Below the pieces are notes generated by a model. The model saw only the letters and a list, made by a program, of their open reading frames with translations, searched no databases and was not told where the DNA came from. A stretch of 44,677 bases of DNA, taken from an uncultured bacterium (lineage in GTDB: Bacteria; Bacillota; Clostridia; Lachnospirales; Lachnospiraceae). The position numbers were made by a program, and so were the translations under genes. Shown in pieces: positions 1-8,928 of the stretch; position 1 is the stretch's first letter, and every line of letters begins with the position of its first letter. The stretch spans positions 1 to 44,677 of the forward strand of contig CAJMRM010000019.1 of NCBI GenBank assembly GCA_905215775.1. Reading direction: 5' to 3'.

Positions 1-14
1 AACGCAAAGGGTAT

Positions 15-1346
15 GTGAGAGCGCACCGCTCATTCAACCGGATATGGAAGGAAAGGGACAGTGCAGAGCCGGACCTCTTAGGTAAGATACTGGACAGGGA
101 CAACCTGAACCGGGCTTACAAAAGAGTAAAGGCAAACAAGGGAGTGCCGGGAGTAGATGGAATGACCATTGAAGCGACACTGCCGTGGCTAAAGGAACAT
201 AACCGGGAACTGACAGAGAGAATACGAAGGGGAAAATATACCCCGTCTCCTGTCAGACGAGTCGAAATCCCGAAGCCAGACGGAGGAAAGCGGAAACTCG
301 GTATCCCGACCGTCATCGACCGCATCATCCAACAGGCAATGCTCCAACAACTTATGCCAATCTATGAGCCACTGTTTTCGGATGACAGCTTTGGCTATCG
401 TCCGGGAAGAGGGGCAAAAGACGCCATTTACAGGATAAAAGAGTACATCGAACAAGGCTACACAAGGGCAGTCGTCCTCGACTTGTCAAGGTACTTCGAC
501 ACGCTGAACCACACAATCCTTTTAAATCTGCTGAGAAAGCAGGTTCAAGACGAGAGGGTCATACAGATGTTAAAGCGATACCTAAAAGGCGGAGTGATGG
601 AAAACGGTGTTGTAACAGAGACAGAAGAAGGCTCCCCGCAGGGAGGGAATCTATCTCCACTCTTAGCAAATGTGTATCTGAATGAATTCGATTGGGAGTT
701 TCACAGACGGGGCGTACCGTGTATTCGCTATGCAGATGATATCGTACTGTTGGCGAAGAGTGAACGGGCGGCGGAACGTCTGCTGGAGAGCAGTACGAAA
801 TATCTGGAAGAAACATTAAAGCTAAAAGTGAACCGGGAAAAGAGCCGGACAGTCAGCGTGTTCGCAATCCGAAACTTTAAGTTCCTTGGTTTTTGTTTTG
901 GGAAGAGCGGAAAAGGAATCTATATCCGTGTCCATGGAAAGTCATGGAAGAAAGCCAAGGAGAAACTGCGACAGTTCACTTCCCGGAGCAAATGTGGGAG
1001 TATCATCCGAGCCATGGAAAAGATAAAAGTATACATGAGAGGGTGGTTAAATTACTACGGAATAGCGGACATGAAGAACAACATCGAAAGCCTGAACGGA
1101 TGGCTGTACCGCCGGATACGGATGTGTATCTGGAAACAATGGAAACAGCCCAGAACTAGAATAAGGAAACTCATTGGACTGGGAGTAAACAGTCATTATG
1201 CGGCAACAATAGCCTATGACCGCAAAGGATACTGGTACAACGCTGGAAATAAGGCGGTCAACTGGGCGCTAAGTAAAGAAAGACTGATAAGATGGGGCTT
1301 TTATGACTTAGCCACGGCCTATCAGTCTTTGCACGTCAACTATTGA
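15..1346 (+). CDS. ltrA: Group II intron reverse transcriptase/maturase
   Basis: Intron-encoded protein that copies the intron RNA into DNA (retrohoming) and helps it splice. The reverse transcriptase core is clear: an NKGVPGVDG motif near residue 41, LDLSRYFDTLNH near 155 with the first catalytic Asp, GSPQGGNLSPLLANVYL near 207, and the catalytic YADD box at about 239-242. The C-terminal maturase/X region follows, with a WLNYYG motif. At 443 residues it is much shorter than LtrA of Lactococcus (about 600), because there is no recognisable HNH endonuclease domain. The start is uncertain: position 15 is a GTG, and the frame stays open to base 1, so a few N-terminal residues may lie outside the window. 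The stop is directly followed by intron domain V, as is usual. Confidence 0.93.
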   Translation: MRAHRSFNRIWKERDSAEPDLLGKILDRDNLNRAYKRVKANKGVPGVDGMTIEATLPWLKEHNRELTERIRRGKYTPSPVRRVEIPKPDGGKRKLGIPTVIDRIIQQAMLQQLMPIYEPLFSDDSFGYRPGRGAKDAIYRIKEYIEQGYTRAVVLDLSRYFDTLNHTILLNLLRKQVQDERVIQMLKRYLKGGVMENGVVTETEEGSPQGGNLSPLLANVYLNEFDWEFHRRGVPCIRYADDIVLLAKSERAAERLLESSTKYLEETLKLKVNREKSRTVSVFAIRNFKFLGFCFGKSGKGIYIRVHGKSWKKAKEKLRQFTSRSKCGSIIRAMEKIKVYMRGWLNYYGIADMKNNIESLNGWLYRRIRMCIWKQWKQPRTRIRKLIGLGVNSHYAATIAYDRKGYWYNAGNKAVNWALSKERLIRWGFYDLATAYQSLHVNY

Positions 1347-1417
1347 AACCGCCGTGTACCGAACGGTACGCACGGTGGTGTGAGAGGACGGCGGTTAATC
1401 ACCGCCTCCTACTCGAT
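1347..1417 (+). ncRNA. Group II intron domains V and VI
   Basis: Bases 1347-1379 form a hairpin of the domain V kind: an ACCGCCGTG arm, a GAAC-type tetraloop region around 1358-1363, and a CACGGTGGT arm. Bases 1383-1414 form the domain VI hairpin: inner stem GGCGGT/ACCGCC and outer stem GAG-AGGA/TCCT-A-CTC, leaving A1411 unpaired near the 3' end. That bulged A is the expected branch-point nucleotide. The element therefore looks complete at its 3' side and capable of splicing, subject to the unseen 5' half. Confidence 0.8.
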
Positions 1418-1600
1418 TTCCATTGGCGCCAATATAGGATGGTTTATAAGAACGCAATATTCCAGCCGTGCCTGGAGAGGTACGCTGGCTCCGGAATACA
1501 GCAATAACCGATTTACGGCAGTATTGATGTGTTCTGTCGATGATAAAAATTAACAGATTAAAATTGGCATTTTAATATGATTTTGGAAAGTACATTGCTT

Positions 1601-1629
1601 TTGGCAGGAATATGAGATATATTTATAAA
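1601..1629 (+). promoter_or_regulatory. Sigma-A-type promoter for the DUF1266 repeat protein
   Basis: A -35 box TTGGCA (1601-1606) and a -10 box TATAAA (1624-1629) are separated by 17 bp, about 35 bp upstream of the start at 1666. The gene's ribosome binding site is AAAGGAGC at about 1652-1659. The rest of the gap after the intron (1418-1600) holds a TTGGCGCCAA palindrome at 1424-1433 and nothing else recognised. Confidence 0.55.
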
Positions 1630-1665
1630 TAGCAGAGGGGAACAAAACGGAAAAAGGAGCTAATT

Positions 1666-2646
1666 ATGAAGAAAAAAACAATTTCAGCAGCTATTGTAAC
1701 CGGAATGGCATTATCTGTTGCAAGTCCGGTTTACGGTGCACAGTGGAAACAGGACAGTATCGGCTGGTGGTACGAGAGTGACAATGGTTCCTATCCGGCT
1801 GGCGGCTGGAAGCTTATTTCCGGAAACTGGTATTATTTTAATGAATCAGGCTATATGCGGACAGGCTGGATTGAATCGGAGGGGCAGTGGTATTATTGTA
1901 TGTCCACAGGTGAAATGCTACATGACAGGACACAGATCATCGACGGCGTACCGTATACGTTTCAATCCAATGGAGTCTGGCTGCCGCAGGGAGAAGCGGT
2001 GGTATCTGTCACAAGAGAGCAGGTCGAGCAGTGGTTTTATGCAACGTATGCAATAATTGCCGGTGAATCGGAGTGGAATCAGAGGTATTTTTATTTTACA
2101 AGTACCCCGGGAGAATGGGAAAATGAGGCCAGATACAGACTGGAAAAGGCATGGGGAATAACAGACCGGACATCCGCGGACGAGACAATTAACTGGCTGT
2201 TGACATCTGGTCACCGCTCCGATTTTCAGGCAGAGATGGAACTGTTTTCTTATATGGGGTATCTGAACGGAAGCGAAGAGCAGATAGAGGAGCAATATAA
2301 GGATAATGAAATAGTTAAAGATATGTTGCTTGCGTATAAACGCGGCGGAGAGGGAGCAGTAGACGGCTGGGATTACTGCAGAGCCATGCAGGTGCTGAAA
2401 GAATGCTATCTGGCAGGGTATTATACGGAAACAGAAATGCTGGACCAGATGCTCTCAGCCGCCCGGACAATTCAGGGCCGTTTTGCCTCATGGGACGATA
2501 TGGCAGAAAGCTATCTGAGGGGGTATGAGTATTGGAGCAGCTCACCGGATAAATACAGAGAACGGAAGGAGCTGTACGAACGGCTGAAGCAGAAAACATC
2601 GTTTTATGCAGTGGATTGGAATCTCCCATTGGAAAGAGTCTGGTAA
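1666..2646 (+). CDS. Secreted choline-binding-type repeat protein with C-terminal DUF1266-like domain
   Basis: A 326-residue exported protein. Residues 1-25 are a signal peptide (MKKK, hydrophobic core, then PVYGA before the mature QWKQD). Residues 26-105 carry aromatic/glycine cell-wall-binding repeats of the choline-binding type (GWWYES, GGWKLISGNWYYF, TGWIESEGQWYYC). The C-terminal part, about 170-320, has the pattern of DUF1266 proteins: a WDYCRAMQVL motif, LAGYYTE, then SWDDMAESYLRGYEYW. DUF1266 proteins have no established biochemical role. The likely location is the cell surface, attached non-covalently to wall polymers. It has its own promoter and no co-directional partner, and it sits between a mobile intron and a decayed region. 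The domain call comes from remembered family motifs, so the repeat part is more certain than the C-terminal one. Confidence 0.75.
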   Translation: MKKKTISAAIVTGMALSVASPVYGAQWKQDSIGWWYESDNGSYPAGGWKLISGNWYYFNESGYMRTGWIESEGQWYYCMSTGEMLHDRTQIIDGVPYTFQSNGVWLPQGEAVVSVTREQVEQWFYATYAIIAGESEWNQRYFYFTSTPGEWENEARYRLEKAWGITDRTSADETINWLLTSGHRSDFQAEMELFSYMGYLNGSEEQIEEQYKDNEIVKDMLLAYKRGGEGAVDGWDYCRAMQVLKECYLAGYYTETEMLDQMLSAARTIQGRFASWDDMAESYLRGYEYWSSSPDKYRERKELYERLKQKTSFYAVDWNLPLERVW

Positions 2647-3500
2647 GCAGCAAAAGATCACCGGGGCCGTAGGGCAAGCCGTTTGATAGGACCGTCAGCA
2701 GAAAGCTGCTGGAGGTTTGCGATCGCCATGATATAGCAGCTTCCAAAGGAGGCGATGCATTCTGCCTGACGGTCATTTGGAAAAACCTGCCGGTTGCTTC
2801 TTTTCCGTACAGATGGTATTCGGGGTGATGAGCCCCGGAAAAGAAGCGGCCGCAGTAATGTCCCTCGGGGGAAAAAAGCTCAGCCAGTGCTTTAAAGGCT
2901 TTTTTCCAGGACCTGTATATAGCGTTCTGTCGGGGAAGCGGCTGTCATGGGAGCATTTATGTTTCTAGGTGCTGCGGATTGATTCGCACGCCGTTTAGCC
3001 GCATAGGAGGCAGAGTGGCGGCGCATCCAGCGGCAGAGGGAATATTTGGAGTGTGCATAGATCTGGTCTCCCGTATTCCGGACGGACCCATCCATACGGC
3101 CGACTAGGTCAAGGACGTGGTGTTCGTCAACGGTAATATTATTAAAAAGACCACCAGATCATTTTTCATATCTTCTCTGGAAATGGTATCGGATGCAGGG
3201 ATGACGCAGGAGCCTTTTTCTGTTTCAGCAGATCATAGGCTCCTTTTATAATGGGAACGGTTCCGGAATAGTCGATGGAAAGAATCAGGCGCAGATCCTT
3301 TCGGGATCCGGAAATGCCGACACACAGAATCAGTCCGTCCGGCCCGGGGACAGAGCTGGTGAGGCTCATGAATTGTCTTTCTGCCGGCCTTCGGGAAGGG
3401 AGAGGCCGGCTTCAGATAGGGTATGAATCGAATCAGGATATGGGGCGGCCTGTTAAAAAATAGGCGGATAGATCTGTGAAAATTCAAGAACAAATGTTTG
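2647..3500 (-). pseudogene. Decayed coding traces, minus strand, unidentified
   Basis: No intact gene spans this stretch. On the minus strand, fragments in shifting frames read like remnants of one protein: a piece at about 3369-3220 (LILSIDYSGTVPIIKGAY), a piece at 3110-2970 (DLVGRMDGSVRNTGDQIYAH), a piece at 2960-2830 (RYIQVLEKSLKALAELF, then HHPEYHLYGKE) and a C-terminal-looking piece at 2790-2660 (FPNDRQAECIASFGSCYIM). Frameshifts and stops separate them. The first piece faintly resembles a sugar-isomerase (SIS) fold as in RpiR-type regulators, but the family is not recognised. A plus-strand 63-codon frame at 2777-2968 has no features of a real gene. Confidence 0.35.
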
Positions 3501-3837
3501 CTGTTTCTGTACTTTTAAAGATGGATGTGATATAGTAGACGCAGAATGCTTACGGTCGAGGGCAGCCGCCAAATGCCTGCAGACGTCACTTGGTCTGCTG
3601 CTTTATGGCATACGAATGCGCAATGCCTGAGCCCTTTTTATATGGTTTGTTCCTGTTTCGTCCATATAGAATTACATGGGTACGGCAGGTTGTAAAAAAA
3701 GCAAATTGTGAACAAAATTCGTCGTGGGCCTATTTTGCCGCAATCTGAGAAAGCGCCACGACGAAAATGAAAAGTTCCTTGACGAATTTTTGCCTTATAG
3801 GCGTCCTTTTTTACTTTGAAATCTGGAGGTGGATTTT
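3501..3837 (+). promoter_or_regulatory. uvrB upstream region with competing inverted repeats
   Basis: No gene is seen between 3500 and the uvrB start. Three matching segments stand out. AAAATTCGTC at 3714-3723 pairs perfectly with GACGAATTTT at 3780-3789. The overlapping TTCGTCGTGG at 3718-3727 pairs perfectly with CCACGACGAA at 3756-3765. Both pairings use the same left arm, so they are mutually exclusive. A weak hairpin followed by a T run (GCC/GGC then CCTTTTTT, about 3791-3812) lies just before the ribosome binding site. I did not find a convincing Bacillus-type LexA box (GAAC-N4-GTTC). Confidence 0.35.
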
Positions 3838-5838
3838 ATGCAAAATGAACAAAAAATCTTCGAATTACATTCCGAATACGCCCCCACCGGCGACCAGCCC
3901 CAGGCCATTGAACAGCTGGTCAAAGGCTTCAAAGAAGGCAATCAATTCCAGACTTTACTGGGGGTTACTGGTTCCGGAAAGACCTTTACCATGGCAAATG
4001 TGATTGCCCAGTTAAATAAGCCGACTTTGGTAATAGCGCACAATAAGACTTTAGCAGCACAGCTCTATGGTGAGTTTAAAGAGTATTTTCCGAGTAACGC
4101 AGTGGAATACTTTGTCTCCTATTACGATTATTACCAGCCGGAGGCATATGTCCCGTCCACAGATACATATATTGAAAAGGACTCAGCCATCAACGACGAG
4201 ATCGATAAGCTGCGCCACTCGGCTACGGCGGCGCTTTCAGAGCGAAACGATGTGATCATCGTGGCCTCCGTATCCTGCATCTATGGTCTGGGAAGTCCCA
4301 TCGACTATAAAGAGATGGTGATTTCCTTGAGGCCGGGAATGGAGAAGGACCGGGACGAGGTGATCCACAAGCTGATCGACATCCAGTATACGCGGAATGA
4401 GATGGATTTCCGCCGCGGCTCCTTCCGGGTCCGGGGAGATGTTCTGGAGATATATCCGGCGTATTCCGGAAGCGAGGCATACCGGATCGAATTTTTTGGC
4501 GATGAGGTGGACCGGATCTCGGAGATCGAGGCTTTGACCGGAGAGGTGAAGGCACAGCTGGGCCATGTAGCGATCTTCCCGGCATCCCATTACGTGGTGC
4601 CGAAAGAGAAAATGATGGCCGCGACGGAAAACATCCTGGCGGAGATGAAGGAACAGGTAGCCTTTTTTAAGAGCGAGGATAAGCTCCTGGAAGCCCAGAG
4701 GATCGCGGAGAGGACCAATTTCGACGTGGAGATGATGCGGGAAACCGGATTTTGCTCTGGGATCGAAAATTATTCCCGCCACCTGACCTTTGGAAAGCCG
4801 GGAGAGCCGCCCTGTACGCTTCTGGACTATTTCCCGGAGGATTTCCTTATTATCGTTGACGAGTCCCATATCACACTTCCCCAGGTGAGGGGAATGTACT
4901 TTGGCGACCGGTCCAGGAAGAAAACGCTGGTGGATTATGGATTCCGCCTGCCGTCGGCGCTGGATAACCGGCCCCTGAATTTTGAAGAATTTGAAAGTCA
5001 TATCAGCCAGATGATGTTCGTATCCGCCACGCCGTCGGTATATGAGGCGGAGCATGAGCTTCTGAGGACGGAGCAGATCATCCGTCCCACCGGCCTCCTG
5101 GATCCGGAGATCAGCGTCCGTCCGGTGGAGGGGCAGATCGACGATCTCATCGGAGAGATCAACAGGGAGGTGGAAAAGCACAATAAGGTGTTGATCACGA
5201 CGCTGACCAAGCGCATGGCCGAGGACCTGACGGATTATATCCGGGAAGCCGGGATCCGGGTCAAATATCTCCATTCAGATATTGATACTCTGGAGCGGGC
5301 GGAGATCATCCGTGATATGCGTCTGGACGTATTTGACGTTCTGGTGGGCATCAACCTTCTCAGGGAGGGGCTGGATATTCCGGAGATCTCCCTGGTGGCG
5401 ATCCTGGATGCCGATAAGGAGGGCTTCCTCCGGTCAGAAACCTCTCTGATCCAGACCATCGGCCGGGCGGCAAGAAACGCGGAGGGACATGTGATCATGT
5501 ATGCCGATTCCATCACCGATTCCATGAAGGCCGCCATCGATGAGACCAGCCGCCGCCGGGAGATCCAGCAGAAGTATAACGATGACCATGGGATCACTCC
5601 CCAGACCATTAAAAAGGCGGTCCGTGATCTGATCTCCATTTCCAAAGCGGCAGCGGCAGGAGACGGGGACCTGAAGAAGGATCCGGAATCCATGGACGCA
5701 AAGGAGCTGGATAAGCTGGCCAAGGAACTGACGAAGAAGATGCGCCAGGCAGCGGCGGAGCTGAACTTCGAGGAGGCAGCAAGACTGCGCGACCGCATGA
5801 AGGAGATCCGGCAGATGCTGCTGGAGCTGGAGGGCTGA
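3838..5838 (+). CDS. uvrB: UvrABC system protein B
   Basis: DNA-damage-loading helicase subunit of nucleotide excision repair. It receives damaged DNA from UvrA, verifies the lesion and recruits UvrC. The ATG at 3838 is chosen because GGAGG (3825-3829) sits 8 bp upstream; a GTG at 3829 lies inside that site. The product is 666 residues, normal for UvrB. Visible features are Walker A GVTGSGKTFT near residue 42, the beta-hairpin signature YYDYYQPEAYVP near residue 90, the helicase motif DESH near 338, SATPS in the second RecA-like domain, GINLLREGLDIPE and QTIGRAARN, and a C-terminal UVR motif (ELTKKMRQAAAELNFEEAA) that contacts UvrC. uvrA is not next to it; the following feoAB has its own promoter. 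Confidence 0.98.
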   Translation: MQNEQKIFELHSEYAPTGDQPQAIEQLVKGFKEGNQFQTLLGVTGSGKTFTMANVIAQLNKPTLVIAHNKTLAAQLYGEFKEYFPSNAVEYFVSYYDYYQPEAYVPSTDTYIEKDSAINDEIDKLRHSATAALSERNDVIIVASVSCIYGLGSPIDYKEMVISLRPGMEKDRDEVIHKLIDIQYTRNEMDFRRGSFRVRGDVLEIYPAYSGSEAYRIEFFGDEVDRISEIEALTGEVKAQLGHVAIFPASHYVVPKEKMMAATENILAEMKEQVAFFKSEDKLLEAQRIAERTNFDVEMMRETGFCSGIENYSRHLTFGKPGEPPCTLLDYFPEDFLIIVDESHITLPQVRGMYFGDRSRKKTLVDYGFRLPSALDNRPLNFEEFESHISQMMFVSATPSVYEAEHELLRTEQIIRPTGLLDPEISVRPVEGQIDDLIGEINREVEKHNKVLITTLTKRMAEDLTDYIREAGIRVKYLHSDIDTLERAEIIRDMRLDVFDVLVGINLLREGLDIPEISLVAILDADKEGFLRSETSLIQTIGRAARNAEGHVIMYADSITDSMKAAIDETSRRREIQQKYNDDHGITPQTIKKAVRDLISISKAAAAGDGDLKKDPESMDAKELDKLAKELTKKMRQAAAELNFEEAARLRDRMKEIRQMLLELEG

Positions 5839-5872
5839 AACAGAGAAACGGTCCGGAAGGCATAAGTTTATA

Positions 5873-5901
5873 TTGACAACCAATCCTGGTAAGGCTACAA
5901 T
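5873..5901 (+). promoter_or_regulatory. Promoter of feoAB
   Basis: A consensus -35 box TTGACA (5873-5878), a 17-bp spacer and a -10 box TACAAT (5896-5901) lie 35 bp upstream of feoA. No clear Fur box was recognised around it, so iron control cannot be claimed from the sequence. Confidence 0.75.
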
Positions 5902-5936
5902 ATCTGCGGAATCGAAGCTGGCCCGGGAAGAATAGG

Positions 5937-6188
5937 ATGGAAAGCATGAGATTGTGCGACGGTTCTGCCGGAAAAAAATATATAATCCGGACTGTTACGG
6001 CAGAAGAAGCGATTACCCGGCGGCTGGAGGCCCTGGGACTCGTCGAGGGAACAGAGGTCCGCATCCTGATGAAAAAACAGGACGGATCCTTAATCGCCGC
6101 ATTCCAGGGAACGCGCCTGGCACTGGGAAAAAAACTTGCCGGAGCCATTGCGGCGGAGGAGGCGGGCCATGAAGGCCGGGGCTGGTGA
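5937..6188 (+). CDS. feoA: FeoA-family ferrous iron transport protein A
   Basis: Small cytoplasmic SH3-like protein that works with FeoB in Fe(II) uptake. The 83-residue product shows the FeoA pattern: the RLCDGSAGKKYII start of the barrel, RRLEALGLVEGTEVRILMK in the middle, and the closing GTRLALGKKLAGAI strand. Start: ATG at 5937 with an upstream GGGAAG; a second in-frame ATG at 5946 is possible. The gene ends inside feoB (20-nt overlap), a sign of translational coupling. Confidence 0.9.
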   Translation: MESMRLCDGSAGKKYIIRTVTAEEAITRRLEALGLVEGTEVRILMKKQDGSLIAAFQGTRLALGKKLAGAIAAEEAGHEGRGW

Positions 6189-8091
6189 GAGCGCGTCGGT
6201 CTGCTTTACGGGAAATCCCAACTGCGGGAAGACCACGCTTTTTAATGCGTATACCGGAGCCGGGAGGAAAACGGCCAACTGGCCCGGTGTTACAGTGGAG
6301 CTGGCAGAGGGAAGGCTGGTACACCGGGGGCGTCCGGTCCGGCTGGTGGATACGCCGGGGATTTACAGCCTGGATTCCTATACCATAGAGGAAAAGGTGA
6401 CCAGACAGTGCATAAGGGACCGGAAGGCGGATGTGATCGTCCAGGTGGCGGATGCTCTTTTGCTGGAGCGGAGCCTTTTTCTGACCATGCAGCTTCTGGA
6501 GGAGGGAAGGCCCCTGGTCCTGGCCCTTAATATGATGGATCTGGCCGGGGAGCGGGGGCTGGATATTGATACAGAAAGGCTTTCCCGGCTCCTGGGAGGG
6601 ATCCCGGTGATCCCTGTATCAGCCAGGAAGAGGACCGGTCTGGAGGAACTCATGGATGCCGCTCTGGAAACGGCGGACCGGTGCGGCCGTTGTCCAGGCT
6701 CCGGAGTCGGTCCTCCGGCGCAGAACGGCGCCCAGGCCGGCAGGGCATCCGCCCGCAGGCTCCATGAACGCGCCAGACGCCTGGCCTTGGATTGCATCCG
6801 GAAGAGGGAGGCCCCGGTCCATAATAAAAAGAAAGAAATATCGGTCTCCCTGGAAGGCCCCGGTTCCCTGACCGAGCGGATGGACCGGTTCCTGGCCCAT
6901 CCGGTATGGGGGATTCCGGCGTTTTTTGGGATCCTGGCGCTGGTGTTTTTTCTGACCTTTTCTGCCGGAGGCTTTTTTCGGGGCTATTTTGAAAAAGCCC
7001 TGGGCACGCTTTCGGCATATATGGTGGAATTTCTGGCCAGATGCCGGGTTTCGGAATGGCTGGTATCCCTGGTGGGAGAGGGGATCCTGGCCGGTGTAGG
7101 AGGGATCCTGGGCTTCCTGCCCAATATTGTCCTGCTGTTTCTGGCCCTGGCCTTTTTGGAGGACTGCGGCTACATGGCCAGGATCGCCTGGGTCATGAAC
7201 GGGACCATGGCCACAGTGGGCCTTTCAGGGAAGGCCGTGCTCCCGGTCCTGCTGGGATTTGGCTGCACGGTCCCGGCGGTGATGGCATCGCGGATCCTGG
7301 AGCGCCGGGAAGACAGGAAGCGGACGATCCTTATGGCGCCGTTCATGTCCTGCTCGGCCCGGCTTCCGGTCTACGTGCTGTTTACAGGAATGTTTTTTCC
7401 GGAAACTGCGGTGCTGGTGATCGTGGGCCTGTATGTCCTGGGGGTCCTGGCGGCCCTGGGGACGGCCTGGGCGGCCAGGAAAGCGGGAAAGGCGGAGACT
7501 TATGAGGATGAGCTTCTGATGGAGCTTCCGGAATACCGGATGCCGGATCTGAAAAATGTGGCCGTCTGTGCCTGGGAACGGGTGAAAGACTATTTGGAAA
7601 AGGCCGGGACCACGATCTTTCTGGCGTCCATGCTCCTGTGGCTTCTTCTGCATCTGGGGCCGCAGGGAAGCGCGGCGGACGTATCTGCCAGCTTTGCGGC
7701 AGTCCTGGGTCGGAGGCTGGCTCCGGTCCTTGGCCCCGCCGGCCTGGGAAATTGGCAGACGGCGGTGGCGCTGATCGCGGGACTTTCTGCCAAGGAGGCG
7801 GTGGTCTCCAGCTTTTTTATCCTTTTCGGGGCTGGAAACGGCAGTTCCGGAGGAAGCAGCGGGGCCCTGGCTGCCGGACTGGCTGCCAGCGGGTTTACGG
7901 GGGCCAGCGCCCTGGCGCTTTTGGTATTCAGCCTCCTTTACACGCCCTGCGCGGCGGCTCTGGGAACCATAAAGAAGGAAACGGGCTCCCTCCGCTGGAC
8001 CATGGGACTGGCGGCGTACCAGCTTTTTCTGGCCTGGATCTGCGCCGTTTTGACCTATCAGGCCGCCAGCCGGATCCCCGGACTGGGATAA
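6169..8091 (+). CDS. feoB: Ferrous iron transporter FeoB
   Basis: Inner-membrane Fe(II) transporter with an N-terminal G protein. The ATG at 6169 is preferred: GGAGGA lies just upstream at 6155-6160, and translation from here begins MKAGAGESASVCFTGNPNCG. The product is 640 residues. G-protein motifs are GNPNCGKTT (residues 15-23), DTPGIYSL (about 63) and NMMD (about 124). The FeoB helical GDI-like segment follows, then membrane helices with the gate motifs GFGCTVPAVMA and SCSARLPVYVLF, and a second gate half with GLSAKEAVVSS and YTPCAAALGTIKKE. It is co-transcribed with feoA. A separate FeoC is not seen. Confidence 0.97.
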   Translation: MKAGAGESASVCFTGNPNCGKTTLFNAYTGAGRKTANWPGVTVELAEGRLVHRGRPVRLVDTPGIYSLDSYTIEEKVTRQCIRDRKADVIVQVADALLLERSLFLTMQLLEEGRPLVLALNMMDLAGERGLDIDTERLSRLLGGIPVIPVSARKRTGLEELMDAALETADRCGRCPGSGVGPPAQNGAQAGRASARRLHERARRLALDCIRKREAPVHNKKKEISVSLEGPGSLTERMDRFLAHPVWGIPAFFGILALVFFLTFSAGGFFRGYFEKALGTLSAYMVEFLARCRVSEWLVSLVGEGILAGVGGILGFLPNIVLLFLALAFLEDCGYMARIAWVMNGTMATVGLSGKAVLPVLLGFGCTVPAVMASRILERREDRKRTILMAPFMSCSARLPVYVLFTGMFFPETAVLVIVGLYVLGVLAALGTAWAARKAGKAETYEDELLMELPEYRMPDLKNVAVCAWERVKDYLEKAGTTIFLASMLLWLLLHLGPQGSAADVSASFAAVLGRRLAPVLGPAGLGNWQTAVALIAGLSAKEAVVSSFFILFGAGNGSSGGSSGALAAGLAASGFTGASALALLVFSLLYTPCAAALGTIKKETGSLRWTMGLAAYQLFLAWICAVLTYQAASRIPGLG

Positions 8092-8154
8092 AGGAAACGC
8101 CCGGGCCTGTACAGATACAGGACGGGATGAAAGAAACAAAGAGAGGAAAACAGA

Positions 8155-8928
8155 ATGGATGAGAAACTTCTTCTGAAAGCCGTTGTACTGGCCGGAGAGA
8201 TCATGCTGTCCAGCGGTGCGGAGGTATCCCGCGTGGAGAACACCATGCAGTTTATGCTGCGGCGGTCCAACTGCGAGGTTACGGAAGCGGTGGTCCTGGC
8301 TACGGGACTTTTTGTGACCATGGCAGATCCGGACGGGGAGCCCATGACCTTTTCCAAGCGGATCCCCGCCAGGAGCACCAACATCAACCGGATCTGCCGG
8401 GTCAATGAGGTTTCCAGGCAGTTCTGCCATATGGACCTGACGGTGGAGGAGGCCTATGAGGAGCTGAGAAGGATTCAGAAGGAGATCCTTTATAAGCCCT
8501 GGATGAAATTTGCCGGCATCATCGGAATATCGGTCAGCTTTATTTTTATCTATGGCGGGAATTTCCTGGATCTTTCCACGTCGGTCCTGGTGGGGATCTG
8601 CATGGCGGTGGCGGACCGGTTCACAAAGATAATCCGGCTGAACGATTTCAGCACCACGGCCTTCTGCGGCTTTGTGGTGGCTTTCTCTGCCATGCTGATC
8701 CAGGAGCTCTGTCCCTTTAAGGTCAGCGGCGATGTGATGATCATGAGCGCCATCATGTATCTGGTGCCCGGGATCCCCTTTACCACTGCGGCCCGGGATA
8801 CGATCAACGGAGATTACGCTGCCGGATCGGCCAGGATGCTGGAGTGCATCGTGGTGGCCCTGGCGGTGGCTGTGGGCGTGGGCTTTGGAATGGTCTGCTT
8901 CCGGACCTTATGGGGGGGTGCGCTATGA
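8155..8928 (+). CDS. Threonine/serine exporter, ThrE domain 1 (DUF1212-like)
   Basis: A 257-residue membrane protein matching the larger half of a split ThrE amino-acid exporter. Residues 1-110 form the conserved soluble start (GEIMLSSGAEVSRVENTM near residue 13, RSTNINRICRVNEVSR near 70). About five membrane helices follow, with FIYGGNFLD, and PGIPFTTAARDTINGDY near the end, a typical motif of the family. Start: ATG 8155 with AGAGAGGAAAAC just upstream. It overlaps the second half by 4 nt (ATGA), so the two are translationally coupled and very likely form one transporter. The exported substrate (threonine, serine or other) is inferred from the family only. Confidence 0.88.
   Translation: MDEKLLLKAVVLAGEIMLSSGAEVSRVENTMQFMLRRSNCEVTEAVVLATGLFVTMADPDGEPMTFSKRIPARSTNINRICRVNEVSRQFCHMDLTVEEAYEELRRIQKEILYKPWMKFAGIIGISVSFIFIYGGNFLDLSTSVLVGICMAVADRFTKIIRLNDFSTTAFCGFVVAFSAMLIQELCPFKVSGDVMIMSAIMYLVPGIPFTTAARDTINGDYAAGSARMLECIVVALAVAVGVGFGMVCFRTLWGGAL

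Larger units (their letters stand above)
1..1417 (+). mobile_element. Group II intron, 3' part (5' end outside the window)
   Basis: The window opens inside a group II intron. It contains the intron-encoded reverse transcriptase, followed immediately by a domain V-like hairpin and a domain VI-like hairpin with a bulged A. The 3' splice end is placed at about 1417, after the bases CGAT. Domains I-III and the 5' exon are missing because the window starts there, so the class and insertion site cannot be read. A protein without an obvious C-terminal HNH endonuclease would fit a bacterial class C or D type intron; that is an inference from length. Confidence 0.85.

Noticed and set aside
4237..5274. 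345-codon minus-strand open frame inside uvrB
   Set aside because: It mirrors the uvrB frame; composition is unlike a real protein and it has no ribosome binding site.
7225..8430. 401-codon minus-strand open frame across feoB and the thrE-like gene
   Set aside because: Shadow of GC-rich genes on the opposite strand, spanning two genuine genes; Gln/Gly/Arg/Pro-rich nonsense composition.
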